Shown here: positions 56,389 to 64,000 of the stretch, in pieces | Layout of the letters: each line of letters opens with the position of its first letter | How positions within the stretch are numbered: the first letter of the stretch is position 1 | Source of the DNA: Marinobacter sp. BGYM27 | GTDB lineage: Bacteria; Pseudomonadota; Gammaproteobacteria; Pseudomonadales; Oleiphilaceae | Assembly (NCBI GenBank): GCA_025153445.1 | Contig: JANZNS010000002.1 | Location: 124,001-188,000 of the forward strand | DNA: 64,000 nt | Reading direction: 5' to 3' | The notes under the pieces: model-generated | Seen by the model: the letters and a program-made list of their open reading frames with translations, nothing else | What the model was told of the DNA's origin: nothing | The model's database searches: none | Program-made: the position numbers and the translations under genes

Positions 56389-57750
56389 ATGAAGTCAGTG
56401 CCAACGATACCGGTCATAAAGCTGATTCTCGGTTTTTTGATGTTGATTCCGCTTGCGGCCCATGCCGTGACGGTCGACGGTCTTTATCGTACCCAGGTTG
56501 CTGTCGGGGGTTCCTCGGACAGTGAACAGAAAGCTGCGTACGCAGAAGGTCTGCGCCGGGTTCTGCTGCGCGTTTCGGGCAGTCGGGAAGTTCTGAACAG
56601 TGACCAGATTGACGGCCTGCTGGCTAACGCTGAATCACTTTTGCAGGCCTATCAGTATCGTCGTGTTGACGGCGGTAGCGATCAGCTGTTGATGACTTTC
56701 GGCTCTGTTGGTGTCAACCGGGCGCTTGCCAATATGCAAGTGCCTGTATGGGGAGCTAACCGCCCACTGACGCTGGCATGGATTGCGGTGGATTCCGGCA
56801 GAGACCGGCATATTCTGACAGCGCCGGATGCCGGCGCAGGTGATAGTGAACGTGCCCGCTGGTCCGCAGCTTTTGCCGCTGCGTCATCAGATCGAGGGCT
56901 GCCGCTGAGTCTGCCGCCCTCAACTTCAGGTGACGATCGGGCCCTGCTGTCTGAAATCCGGGGTAATTTTATGGACAGCCTGAAATCGGCTTCCTCTGAT
57001 TATCCGCACAACCTGATGACAGTTGTGAACGTGACGCGCCGGGGCGGCGGATGGGAAGCGTCCTGGAAGCTTGAGGGCGCGGCTTTCACAGAGTCTGGCA
57101 CCGAGACCGGTGCTGCGTCACCTGAAGCTCTGGCCAACGCCGTTGTCGGCGCCTGGGCCGATATGTTGGCGGCACGCTATTCGGTTGATGCAGGCAAAAT
57201 CTCCGAAGCCCAGCGCGTTGACCTGGTCATTGAAAATGTTGCCAGCGTTGAGGCTTACGGTGCTCTGAAACGCTCTCTGGAGTCCATGACGCCGGTTGTG
57301 AGTGCCGGCCCGGTCAGTGTCAGCGATAAGGTCTCGACCTGGCGCGTTGCCTTCTCGGGTGAGCTATCAGTGCTGAAGGAATACATCGCTCTGGACACTC
57401 GATTCACATCCATTGAGAGCAAGGCGACGCCGGCTAATCCGACGCGGTCCTCCAGCGCATCAATGCCAACGGACCAGGAGGGGCAGTCGTCCGGAGGCGA
57501 TCAGCGTAATTCCGATAGCCGAGCGTCAGAGAGTGCACCACCTGCAGGCTCGCAGGCCGCTGCGGGAACTGACTCTAACCGTAATGATAGCACCGTGGAT
57601 GAGGGCGGAGCCGCTCCGACACTGCAGTACCAACCGCTGGAAGTTAACGGTGCAGCGTCAGGATCGGTCAATAGTGAAGAAACCTTTGAATCGCTTTACC
57701 CGGTATTGCGTTATCGCTGGCAGGGTAAGGGCGGGGCAACCGTTCAATAA
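56389..57750 (+). CDS. DUF2066 domain protein, exported
   Basis: 453 residues. A signal peptide (ILGFLMLIPLAAHAVTV) precedes the DUF2066 domain (about 25-320), with GLYRTQVAVGGSSDSEQKAAYAEG near its start. About 75 residues of Ser/Gly/Asp-rich low-complexity sequence follow (350-425), and a short conserved end (FESLYPVLRYRWQGKGG). The function of DUF2066 is not known. The gene is divergent from purM and upstream of the CDP-alcohol transferase and hda, a conserved order in Pseudomonas relatives. Confidence 0.88.
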   Translation: MKSVPTIPVIKLILGFLMLIPLAAHAVTVDGLYRTQVAVGGSSDSEQKAAYAEGLRRVLLRVSGSREVLNSDQIDGLLANAESLLQAYQYRRVDGGSDQLLMTFGSVGVNRALANMQVPVWGANRPLTLAWIAVDSGRDRHILTAPDAGAGDSERARWSAAFAAASSDRGLPLSLPPSTSGDDRALLSEIRGNFMDSLKSASSDYPHNLMTVVNVTRRGGGWEASWKLEGAAFTESGTETGAASPEALANAVVGAWADMLAARYSVDAGKISEAQRVDLVIENVASVEAYGALKRSLESMTPVVSAGPVSVSDKVSTWRVAFSGELSVLKEYIALDTRFTSIESKATPANPTRSSSASMPTDQEGQSSGGDQRNSDSRASESAPPAGSQAAAGTDSNRNDSTVDEGGAAPTLQYQPLEVNGAASGSVNSEETFESLYPVLRYRWQGKGGATVQ

Positions 57751-57779
57751 CGGCGACAGGGCTGCTAAAGGTGACTCCG

Positions 57780-58331
57780 GTGAGCCGATGGATATGGATT
57801 CCGAACGCACTGACGTTTCTGCGGCTGGTTCTGATCGTGCCTTTTGCGTTCTATCTATACGATGAGCGTTATCAGGCGGCACTGTTGGTATTTTTTGTCG
57901 CTGCTGTGACGGACGGGGTCGATGGTTTTCTGGCGCGCCGTTACGATTGGCGCACCCGTTTGGGCGCCATCGCGGATCCTCTTGCAGACAAGGCGTTACT
58001 GATTACCGCCTATCTGATGCTGACTCTCACTGGTGTACTGCCGGTATGGCTGTTCGCCCTGATCCTTGGGCGGGATCTGTTGATAGTTTTGGGTGGACTC
58101 GCTTTTCATCACTTTATTGGACGCTTTGATATGGAGCCCAGCATTGCCGGCAAGCTCAACACATTGGTGCAGATTGCAGTGGTGCTCTCTATTGTAACCC
58201 TGCTGGCGTCGCTGCCGATGCCAGCCTGGATATTACCCTGGGGAGTCTGGCTGGTTGCGGTGATGGCTGTAGTCAGTGGGCTTCATTACATTATTGTCTG
58301 GGCAAGGCGCGCATGGTTGGCGACACACTAG
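57780..58331 (+). CDS. CDP-alcohol phosphatidyltransferase family protein (PgsA-like)
   Basis: About 183 residues, four to six membrane segments. The catalytic motif DG-x2-AR-x8-G-x3-D-x3-D is intact (DGFLARRYDWRTRLGAIADP...D). The family joins a CDP-diacylglycerol and an alcohol; glycerol-phosphate is the usual substrate for this size, but the true PgsA may be elsewhere. I prefer GTG 57780, where AAGGTGA is the ribosome-binding site; GTG 57771 is an alternative. Its end overlaps hda by 19 bp. Confidence 0.85.
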   Translation: MSRWIWIPNALTFLRLVLIVPFAFYLYDERYQAALLVFFVAAVTDGVDGFLARRYDWRTRLGAIADPLADKALLITAYLMLTLTGVLPVWLFALILGRDLLIVLGGLAFHHFIGRFDMEPSIAGKLNTLVQIAVVLSIVTLLASLPMPAWILPWGVWLVAVMAVVSGLHYIIVWARRAWLATH

Positions 58332-59023
58332 GCGGCGATCAGCTCACGCTGGGCGTGCGTATTCGCGATGACGCAACCTTCAGAAATTATCTGGGGGAGC
58401 GTAACGCCGATGCCGCTCACAAACTCCGTTTGTTATCAGAAGACAGCACTTTGCCCGTGATTGTCGTTTGTGGTGATAGTGGCACGGGCAAAAGTCATTT
58501 GTTGCAGGCGGTTTGCCATCACACCGAGGCCTTGGGGTTGTCGTCGCTTTGCCTCAACCTTGAGGAGCTTCTGCCGCTGGGACCGGATGTGTTGCAGGGG
58601 CTGGCTGACTATCCGCGCGTTTGCCTGGATGATATCGAGGCTGTGATTGGCAATGCGCCCTGGGAAGAAGCCTTGTTTCATTTGTTCAATCGAATGCTGG
58701 ACAACGGTCACCAACTCATTGTGACAGCCAGTCAGACCCCCGCATCACTGGGCCTGGGGCTCCGTGATCTGGCATCGCGCTTGCAGCATGGCATCGTGAT
58801 TCAACTGTTACTGCCGCGGGATGATGATCGCCTGCTGATCCTCGGAAGCCGGGCGGAAGCACGGGGCCTGGATCTGCCCGAAGAAGTGGGGCGTTTTATA
58901 CTTCGCCGCGCCACACGCCATACCGGGGATCTGCTCGATATTCTGGACCGGCTTGATGAAAGCTCGCTCAAGGCGCAGCGCAAACTCACCATTCCCTTTG
59001 TTAAATCGGTGATGGGCTGGTAG
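58313..59023 (+). CDS. hda: DnaA regulatory inactivator Hda
   Basis: AAA+ protein that, with the sliding clamp, promotes ATP hydrolysis by DnaA and prevents re-initiation. 236 residues. The N terminus GDQLTLGVRIRDDATF holds the clamp-binding QLTLGV. Walker A is GDSGTGKSHLL, Walker B is VCLDDIEAV, and sensor 2 is in the ATRHTGDL region. The start overlaps the transferase gene by 19 bp, so translation is likely coupled. Confidence 0.95.
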   Translation: MVGDTLGGDQLTLGVRIRDDATFRNYLGERNADAAHKLRLLSEDSTLPVIVVCGDSGTGKSHLLQAVCHHTEALGLSSLCLNLEELLPLGPDVLQGLADYPRVCLDDIEAVIGNAPWEEALFHLFNRMLDNGHQLIVTASQTPASLGLGLRDLASRLQHGIVIQLLLPRDDDRLLILGSRAEARGLDLPEEVGRFILRRATRHTGDLLDILDRLDESSLKAQRKLTIPFVKSVMGW

Positions 59024-59159
59024 TGCGGGTCATGGCTGGCGTGCCTCCTATGCGTGTTATTGACCGGTAAGCGCACTCAAAGGGTGCGGGTTCGTGCCGG
59101 CAATGACGATTTTGGCAGTACCTGGAATTCTGGACTCAAATCAAAAGGATAGTGACATT

Positions 59160-59951
59160 ATGAGACGCGTTGTTTTCAATCAGAAAGGCGGCGTAGGGAA
59201 ATCCAGTATTACCTGTAACCTGGCCGCGATTACAGCCGCTGAAGGCAAGAAAACATTGGTTGTGGATCTTGATCCGCAGGGTAATTCGACCCATTACCTG
59301 TTGGGCAAACGGGTGGGTGAAGTAAAAGATACCGTGGCTGACATGCTCGAGCAGACGGTCTCGTTTTCAATGTTTAACCGTCGTCCTGACGAATTTGTGC
59401 ACGCCACGCCTTATCCCAATCTGTTTGTGATGCCGTCCAGTCCTGAACTTGATTTTCTAGAGCGCAAGCTGGAAGCCAAGCACAAAATCTACAAATTACG
59501 TGAAGCACTGAAAAAGCTGGAAGAGAGCTTCGACGAGATTTATGTGGATACGGCGCCAGCGCTGAATTTTTATACCCGATCAGCGTTGATTGCAGCCCAG
59601 CGTTGCCTGATCCCGTTTGATTGCGATGACTTCTCGCGGCAGGCACTGTACAACCTGATGGGCGAAATTCAGGACCTTCAGGAGGATCACAACCCGGATC
59701 TGGTCGTGGAAGGGATTGTCGCGAACCAGTTTCAGCCCCGGGCTTCTTTGCCGCGTCAGCTGGTGCGTGAACTTATGGAAGAAGGGTTGCCTATTCTATC
59801 GGTGCGGCTTTCCAGTTCTGTCAAAATGCGCGAATCCCACCAGGCCGGAAAGCCATTGGTGCACTTTGCACCGAAACACAATCTGACGCGCCAGTACGTC
59901 AATCTGTATCGCCTCCTGAACGGTGAATCAGTCGAGGTTGAGCCGCTTTAG
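59160..59951 (+). CDS. Orphan ParA-type ATPase
   Basis: 264 residues. Deviant Walker A KGGVGKSS (residues 9-16), Walker B region LVVDLDPQGN and switch YVDTAPALNF are as in ParA/MinD proteins. There is no N-terminal helix-turn-helix and no ParB nearby, so it is not the chromosome-segregation ParA. I start at ATG 59160 because the fold begins there and AAAGGAT lies upstream; ATG 59094 would add 22 residues of no similarity. The gene sits between hda and yqcC. Positioning of a cell-pole or surface structure is possible, but the cargo is unknown. Confidence 0.85.
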   Translation: MRRVVFNQKGGVGKSSITCNLAAITAAEGKKTLVVDLDPQGNSTHYLLGKRVGEVKDTVADMLEQTVSFSMFNRRPDEFVHATPYPNLFVMPSSPELDFLERKLEAKHKIYKLREALKKLEESFDEIYVDTAPALNFYTRSALIAAQRCLIPFDCDDFSRQALYNLMGEIQDLQEDHNPDLVVEGIVANQFQPRASLPRQLVRELMEEGLPILSVRLSSSVKMRESHQAGKPLVHFAPKHNLTRQYVNLYRLLNGESVEVEPL

Positions 59952-59972
59952 GCAGTGACGGAGGATTATAAA

Positions 59973-60311
59973 TTGAGTACCAAACCAATGCTGGCCGCCG
60001 ATGTGGCGGACGGCCTTCTTGCGATTGAAACCGAGCTGCGCCGCATGGCCTATTGGGAGAGTGAGCCGCCTCCACCGGAGGCGCTGACCAGCACTCAACC
60101 GTTCTGCATGGACACGCTGGGCTTTCATCAGTGGCTGCAGTTTATTTTTCTGCCACGGATGAAAATTATCATCGAGCAAGATCTGGCATTACCTGAAGTT
60201 TCAGGGATTGCGCCGATGGCAGAAGAGTTTTTCCGCAATGAACCGGTTTCCGGAAGTGCGCTGGTTAACGAGCTCGCACGGATTGATTCGCTACTGTCTG
60301 ACAAGGCCTGA
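59973..60311 (+). CDS. yqcC: YqcC family protein (DUF446)
   Basis: 112 residues, helical; the core LLAIETELRRMAYWESEPP and MDTLGFHQWLQFIFLPRM is diagnostic. Function unknown, sometimes linked to truC/yqcB in E. coli. The start is TTG 59973, preceded by a perfect GGAGGA 7 nt upstream; a GTG at 59955 in frame lacks one. It stops 3 bp before the end of the convergent GGDEF-EAL gene. Last gene of the DUF2066-transferase-hda-ParA-yqcC series. Confidence 0.85.
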   Translation: MSTKPMLAADVADGLLAIETELRRMAYWESEPPPPEALTSTQPFCMDTLGFHQWLQFIFLPRMKIIIEQDLALPEVSGIAPMAEEFFRNEPVSGSALVNELARIDSLLSDKA

Positions 60312-60314
60312 TCC

Positions 60315-63077
60315 TCAGGATCGGTCTGGCCTCGGCCCGCCGTGGGGCAGTGACAACGAAAACTGATCGGCGGGCAGCAGTTCCCGCCCATTCCGGATTT
60401 CCTCGAAGAACTCTCCCAGGGATGAGCTGGATAGCGGTTCGCAAAAGCGGTTGCCCTGCAGCAGATGGCAGCCCGCAGCCCGCAGGAATGCATCTTCCTC
60501 AGCCGTTTGGACGCCGGATGCCGCGACCGTTAACGACAGCTGTCGCGCCAGGTTGATCAGCGTGTGCACAATGGCTGCGGTGTTTTCGTCTTTGGGGGCC
60601 TGCTCCAGCAGTTCCGGGTCGATTTTTACCTGATCGAAAGGCAATTCCCGCAATAACCGTAGTGATGAGAGTCCACTGCCAAATCTGTCCAGCACCAATG
60701 TAATGCCCAGCGCTTTGAGGCGATTCAGGGTGGCTGCCGTATCCTCAAGCCGGTCGCTGAGCACGCGTTCATCAATTTCGAGGGCAAACAGATTGGGATC
60801 CAGGTGGGTGTCCTGGATGATCGTCTGCAGGCTCTCTGCAAGTTGAGGGTGGTTATATTGGCGCGATGAAAGGTTGATGCTGACAGACACGGGCGATGGG
60901 CTCATGGCCTGGATCGCTCGTGATTGAAGGCACGCGTTGTGGCACACCCATTCTCCGAGGTGCTGCAACTGCCCGGTCTGTTCGGCTATATCCATGAAGT
61001 CGGCGGGAGAGAGTAACCCGCGCGTTGGATGGCGCCAGCGAAGCAGCGCTTCCAGCGCAACGACCCGGCCGTTGCGGGCATTGATCGTAGGTTGGTAATA
61101 AAGATCCAGCTGGTTGCCCCGAAGCGCCTCACGCAGCTCCCGCTCGAGAGACATCTGGCGTTGCATCTCATCGTTCATGTCGCTGCTGAAAAACTGCAGG
61201 TTGTTGCGGCCTGCTTTTTTGGCGCGATACATGGCCATATCCGCATTCTTGAGCAGCTCGTCGTAACTCTTGCCATCCACCGGCGCCAGAGTGATCCCGA
61301 TACTTGATGTGATCACCAGTTCCCCGCTGGGAACACGCATTGGCTGGGTGATGGTGTTGAGAATGCTCCTCGCCACTTTCTCGCAGCCTTCGGCGCCGTT
61401 TACCTGGTTCAGCAAGATGGCGAATTCGTCGCCCCCGAGCCGTGCAATTGTATCTTCTTCCCGGACATTGCTTTGCAGTCTGCGAGCAAGTTCCTGCAGC
61501 AACTCATCGCCGGCGTCGTGACCCAATGTGTCGTTTATGCGCTTGAAATGATCGACGTCCAGCGCAATAAGCGCGCAGTAGTGGCCGTGCCGCATGGCAC
61601 TGGCAATCGCCTGGCGACAGCGGTCCTCAAACAAACGGCGGTTGGCCGTGTCCGTCAGCACGTCATAGTGTGCGAGATAATGAAGCTGGTTCTGGGTTTC
61701 CCGGATTTCGGAAATGTCCTGACCGATCAGGATCAGCTGGACATGGTGATCATCATCTTCCTCCTGTAGCCGGTTCAGGTTCCACAGGATGGTGTGCGGC
61801 GTGCCATCGAAACTGTTCACTTCAGTTTCAATCTGATCCCGGGTAAGGCCGGTGTTGAGCACCTTGGTAATTTTCCAGGCAAGCTCGTCTCTCTGGGCTG
61901 GCGGAATAAAGGCATCAATCAGGTTGCGATCAAGCGCTTCGTCACGGCTGTAGCCAAATAGCGCTTCGGCAGCACTGTTCCATTGCCTTATGGCGTTGCT
62001 CCGATCAACTACGATAATCGGGTTGCTGGTGTTTTCAAACAAGGCACGGAAGTGGCGGGACGAGCGGCGAAAAGACTTCTCGGCCTGTTCCCGGATAAAA
62101 ATTTCGTCCTTCAGTTCAAAGTTGGTGATCTGCAGCTGGCGGGTGCGCTCTTCAACCGTTGACTCCAGACTGTTCTCGACACGCTCCCGGTCCGCCAGAA
62201 TAACCCGAACATAGTAGGACGTGCCCGCCATTGCGGCGATGAGTGATTCGCCGAGCAGCGGGTCGATCCCGTTAACAAATTCAGGACTGGTCGCGAAGAA
62301 AATACAGGCCAGCCCGGTAAAGGTCGCGGCTGCGATCGCGATCATGCTGCCACTGAGTGAAAATCGGGTGGCCGCCCAGGTCATCAACGGGAGTAACAGG
62401 AACAGACCCTGAAGCACGTCACGCTGGGTCAGGCCGACAATAAACAGCAAGCCGGCAATCCAGAGCACCCATTCCAGCGGCCGGTGGAAAATACGGCTCA
62501 CCATGGGTTCCCGGACGAGCGACAGGATAAGCGGCGTTATGGTTATAGACGCGAGGAAATGAGCAAACCATGCTTGCAGGAATATTTCATTAAGGGGGTG
62601 GCCCGGCCCGGCGTCCGGCGCCAGGGTGTCAATAAGATAGGTGACCGGCAGGGCCGCACAGAGCGAAGCGAGGGTGATGGCGCCAAGCAGCCAGAGAAAG
62701 GTCTGGTAGTCCGCAAGTGGTGACTGCTCGGCCGGTGTTTGGCGAAATACATGGAAAGCAACGAAGGGCGCCAGTCCATAGGACATCAAAATGGCGAGGA
62801 ATGTGCCCGTTGCTGTTTGGCTGTCGCCGGTATTGAGTTCCAGGGTGTGTAGCCAGGCGGCTCCCAGCAAGCCGACAGCAATGCCAACGCTGACTCTGTG
62901 TCCGAGCAGTAATAGCAATGCCAGTGCAAACCCGGATGGCAGCCAGATAATAGAATAATAGGCGCCAGGCCCCGGTAATTGAATGCTGGTAGCGGCCAGC
63001 CCCATTACCGCAGCTGCGATCAACAGTTGAAACAGTATGGTTTTGGCTCGAGAGAGCAGTTGGAAACGAACGTTCAA
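60315..63077 (-). CDS. MASE1-PAS-GGDEF-EAL protein with degenerate EAL domain
   Basis: 920 residues: a MASE1 membrane sensor of about eight helices (about 13-295), coiled coil (300-335), PAS (about 340-455), GGDEF (about 460-625) and EAL (about 645-890). GGDEF is intact at 548-552 with an inhibitory site RxxD (539-542). In EAL, Glu676, Asn735, Glu767, Asp797 and Lys818 remain. The DDFGTG motif reads DRFGSG (Arg798 for Asp), and AEGVE reads ASGVQ (Ser854, Gln857), so two metal or base positions are lost. Predicted activity: diguanylate cyclase, with EAL as a sensory or inactive domain. A candidate FliA-type promoter lies 130 bp upstream. Confidence 0.9.
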   Translation of the reverse strand: MNVRFQLLSRAKTILFQLLIAAAVMGLAATSIQLPGPGAYYSIIWLPSGFALALLLLLGHRVSVGIAVGLLGAAWLHTLELNTGDSQTATGTFLAILMSYGLAPFVAFHVFRQTPAEQSPLADYQTFLWLLGAITLASLCAALPVTYLIDTLAPDAGPGHPLNEIFLQAWFAHFLASITITPLILSLVREPMVSRIFHRPLEWVLWIAGLLFIVGLTQRDVLQGLFLLLPLMTWAATRFSLSGSMIAIAAATFTGLACIFFATSPEFVNGIDPLLGESLIAAMAGTSYYVRVILADRERVENSLESTVEERTRQLQITNFELKDEIFIREQAEKSFRRSSRHFRALFENTSNPIIVVDRSNAIRQWNSAAEALFGYSRDEALDRNLIDAFIPPAQRDELAWKITKVLNTGLTRDQIETEVNSFDGTPHTILWNLNRLQEEDDDHHVQLILIGQDISEIRETQNQLHYLAHYDVLTDTANRRLFEDRCRQAIASAMRHGHYCALIALDVDHFKRINDTLGHDAGDELLQELARRLQSNVREEDTIARLGGDEFAILLNQVNGAEGCEKVARSILNTITQPMRVPSGELVITSSIGITLAPVDGKSYDELLKNADMAMYRAKKAGRNNLQFFSSDMNDEMQRQMSLERELREALRGNQLDLYYQPTINARNGRVVALEALLRWRHPTRGLLSPADFMDIAEQTGQLQHLGEWVCHNACLQSRAIQAMSPSPVSVSINLSSRQYNHPQLAESLQTIIQDTHLDPNLFALEIDERVLSDRLEDTAATLNRLKALGITLVLDRFGSGLSSLRLLRELPFDQVKIDPELLEQAPKDENTAAIVHTLINLARQLSLTVAASGVQTAEEDAFLRAAGCHLLQGNRFCEPLSSSSLGEFFEEIRNGRELLPADQFSLSLPHGGPRPDRS

Positions 63078-63416
63078 TTAAATCCCATCCCTGGCTATGC
63101 GCGAACGCAACTCCCTGTGGTGGTTGCCGGATGTCGGCTTGGTGAGATAGCGGACCGTCTGCATTTTATGACCACAGGATTTCTATCTTAGTAAAAATAG
63201 TCGCGATTATCGGGTGTCGCTACATTAACTCTGGTCCAAATGTGACCGTATACCCTTATGCTTGAGAGTACTCGCCGCGTGCGCAGGGCTCACTCTCAGA
63301 TTACCCGAAACTTTATGTAAAGCGGGTTCGGTATGGTAACCGCGTGTAATCGACAGGCGAATTCAGCGACGCGTCTGCTTACTCGGCAGATTGACCCTGA
63401 ATCCTGCTGCGCGGCG
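63078..63416. promoter_or_regulatory. Region between the GGDEF-EAL gene and nadC, with a FliA-like promoter
   Basis: No gene seen. On the minus strand, CAGAGTTA (63233-63226), 11 bp, and CCCGATAA (63214-63207) resemble the flagellar sigma-28 consensus TAAAGTTT-N11-GCCGATAA at 5 of 8 and 7 of 8 positions. It is 130 bp upstream of the diguanylate cyclase gene. The region also should hold the nadC 3' end signals; I saw no T-tailed hairpin. Confidence 0.4.
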
Positions 63417-64000
63417 TTAATCACTTACCGCCTGGCTGTCCAATCTGAGAGACAGGTCAGTTGCACGTATATCCTTGGTCAGCGTGCCCAGCGATATATA
63501 GTCCACTCCGGTTTCCGCTATGGGGACCAGCGTGTCTTCATTAATTCCGCCAGAGGCTTCAATTTTGGCTCTGCCGGCGTTCTCCCGTACGGCGGTTGCC
63601 ATATCTGCAAGACTGAACTCATCCAGCATGATGATATCGGCCCCGGCGTTCAGCGCTTCTCTGAATTCCTGCAGGTTCTCTGTTTCAATTTCAACAGGTT
63701 TGCCCGGCGCGATTCGATGGGCCGCTGTAATGGCGTTGAGGATGCCTCCGCTGGCCGCGATGTGGTTTTCCTTTATCAGGAACGCGTCATACAGGCCGAT
63801 CCGATGATTGTGGCAGCCACCGCAGGTAACCGCGTATTTTTGGGCAAGTCGCAGCCCCGGGAGGGTTTTTCGGGTATCGAGCAGCTGTACGTTGGTATGC
63901 GCGACCTTGCTTGCATAGTGATGACAGCGTGTGGCGACACCGGAGAGCGTCTGCAGCCAATTCAGGGCCGAACGCTCGGCGGTTAAAAGGCTGCGCGCGC
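63417..64000 (-). CDS. nadC: Quinolinate phosphoribosyltransferase, 3' part (runs off window)
   Basis: Makes nicotinate mononucleotide in NAD synthesis. The window holds about the last 194 codons. The barrel motifs are clear: [40 protein letters not shown], and [10 protein letters not shown], then [12 protein letters not shown] and EASGGIN in the C-terminal strands. Stop is TAA at 63417. The N-terminal third is beyond base 64000. Confidence 0.95.
   Translation of the reverse strand, partial: ARSLLTAERSALNWLQTLSGVATRCHHYASKVAHTNVQLLDTRKTLPGLRLAQKYAVTCGGCHNHRIGLYDAFLIKENHIAASGGILNAITAAHRIAPGKPVEIETENLQEFREALNAGADIIMLDEFSLADMATAVRENAGRAKIEASGGINEDTLVPIAETGVDYISLGTLTKDIRATDLSLRLDSQAVSD

Noticed and set aside
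63333..63986. A 217-codon plus-strand frame opposite nadC.
   Set aside because: The minus strand encodes clear NadC motifs over the same bases.
1..64000. Search for CRISPR arrays, insertion sequences, integrases, attachment sites and phage genes.
   Set aside because: No regularly spaced repeats, transposase or integrase motifs, or terminal inverted repeats were seen; the two tRNA genes are not followed by an integrase or a direct repeat of their 3' ends.

Overview
The window is a compact, accessory-poor stretch of a gammaproteobacterial chromosome. Gene order and protein types point to the Pseudomonas/Marinobacter side of the class, and a Marinobacter-like marine bacterium is my best guess. 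This rests on the following blocks: gltX with tRNA-Ala and tRNA-Glu; ppsR/ppsA/rraA; rne opposite rluC; yceD-rpmF-plsX-fabD-fabG-acpP-fabF-pabC-mltG-tmk without fabH; metG-rnfABCDGE-nth opposite apbC-dcd; and purMN opposite DUF2066-CDP-alcohol transferase-hda. I see no phage, transposase, CRISPR array or plasmid signal. Nearly all of the sequence is assigned to genes.

Layout. 1-3331: 5' part of znuA behind a Zur-like box, gltX, two tRNAs with a clear promoter and terminator, and a double-domain pterin synthase homologue. 3657-7010: an uncharacterised minus-strand cluster with a small membrane protein, a secreted or anchored PEGA-MORN protein, and a response regulator that ends in a membrane anchor. 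7286-14859: methylglyoxal synthase, an M16C metallopeptidase, the PEP synthase pair ppsR/ppsA, and rraA. 14935-25645: a PilZ protein, SH3/coiled-coil protein, YciI, PHP phosphoesterase, YecA-like protein, RNase E, RluC, a HAD phosphatase, an S49 peptidase and Maf. 25798-33958: the ribosome/phospholipid/fatty-acid operon through tmk.

34140-39730: the least ordinary part. A DUF2235 alpha/beta hydrolase fused to a C-terminal PilZ domain follows tmk, where holB and pilZ usually stand. Next come an AraC-family regulator and a bifunctional PutA without its own DNA-binding domain. 40009-49352: a secreted chalcone-isomerase-like protein, nth, the Rnf complex and metG. 49607-60311: apbC, dcd, YjaG-like protein, avtA, DUF3108, purNM, DUF2066, a PgsA-like enzyme, hda, an orphan ParA and YqcC. 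60315-64000: a MASE1-PAS-GGDEF-EAL protein whose EAL domain has lost key residues, and the 3' part of nadC.

How the parts work together. The central blocks serve translation (gltX, tRNAs, metG, rluC, rpmF), lipid synthesis (plsX, fab genes), RNA decay (rne and its inhibitor rraA) and carbon/redox metabolism (ppsA/ppsR, mgsA, rnf, putA). Three proteins carry cyclic-di-GMP modules: a stand-alone PilZ, the hydrolase-PilZ fusion and the GGDEF-EAL protein. The strongest candidates for undescribed biology are the DUF2235-PilZ fusion with its structured leader and the PEGA-MORN/membrane-anchored receiver pair. All calls come from reading the sequence and from knowledge of families; no search was run.
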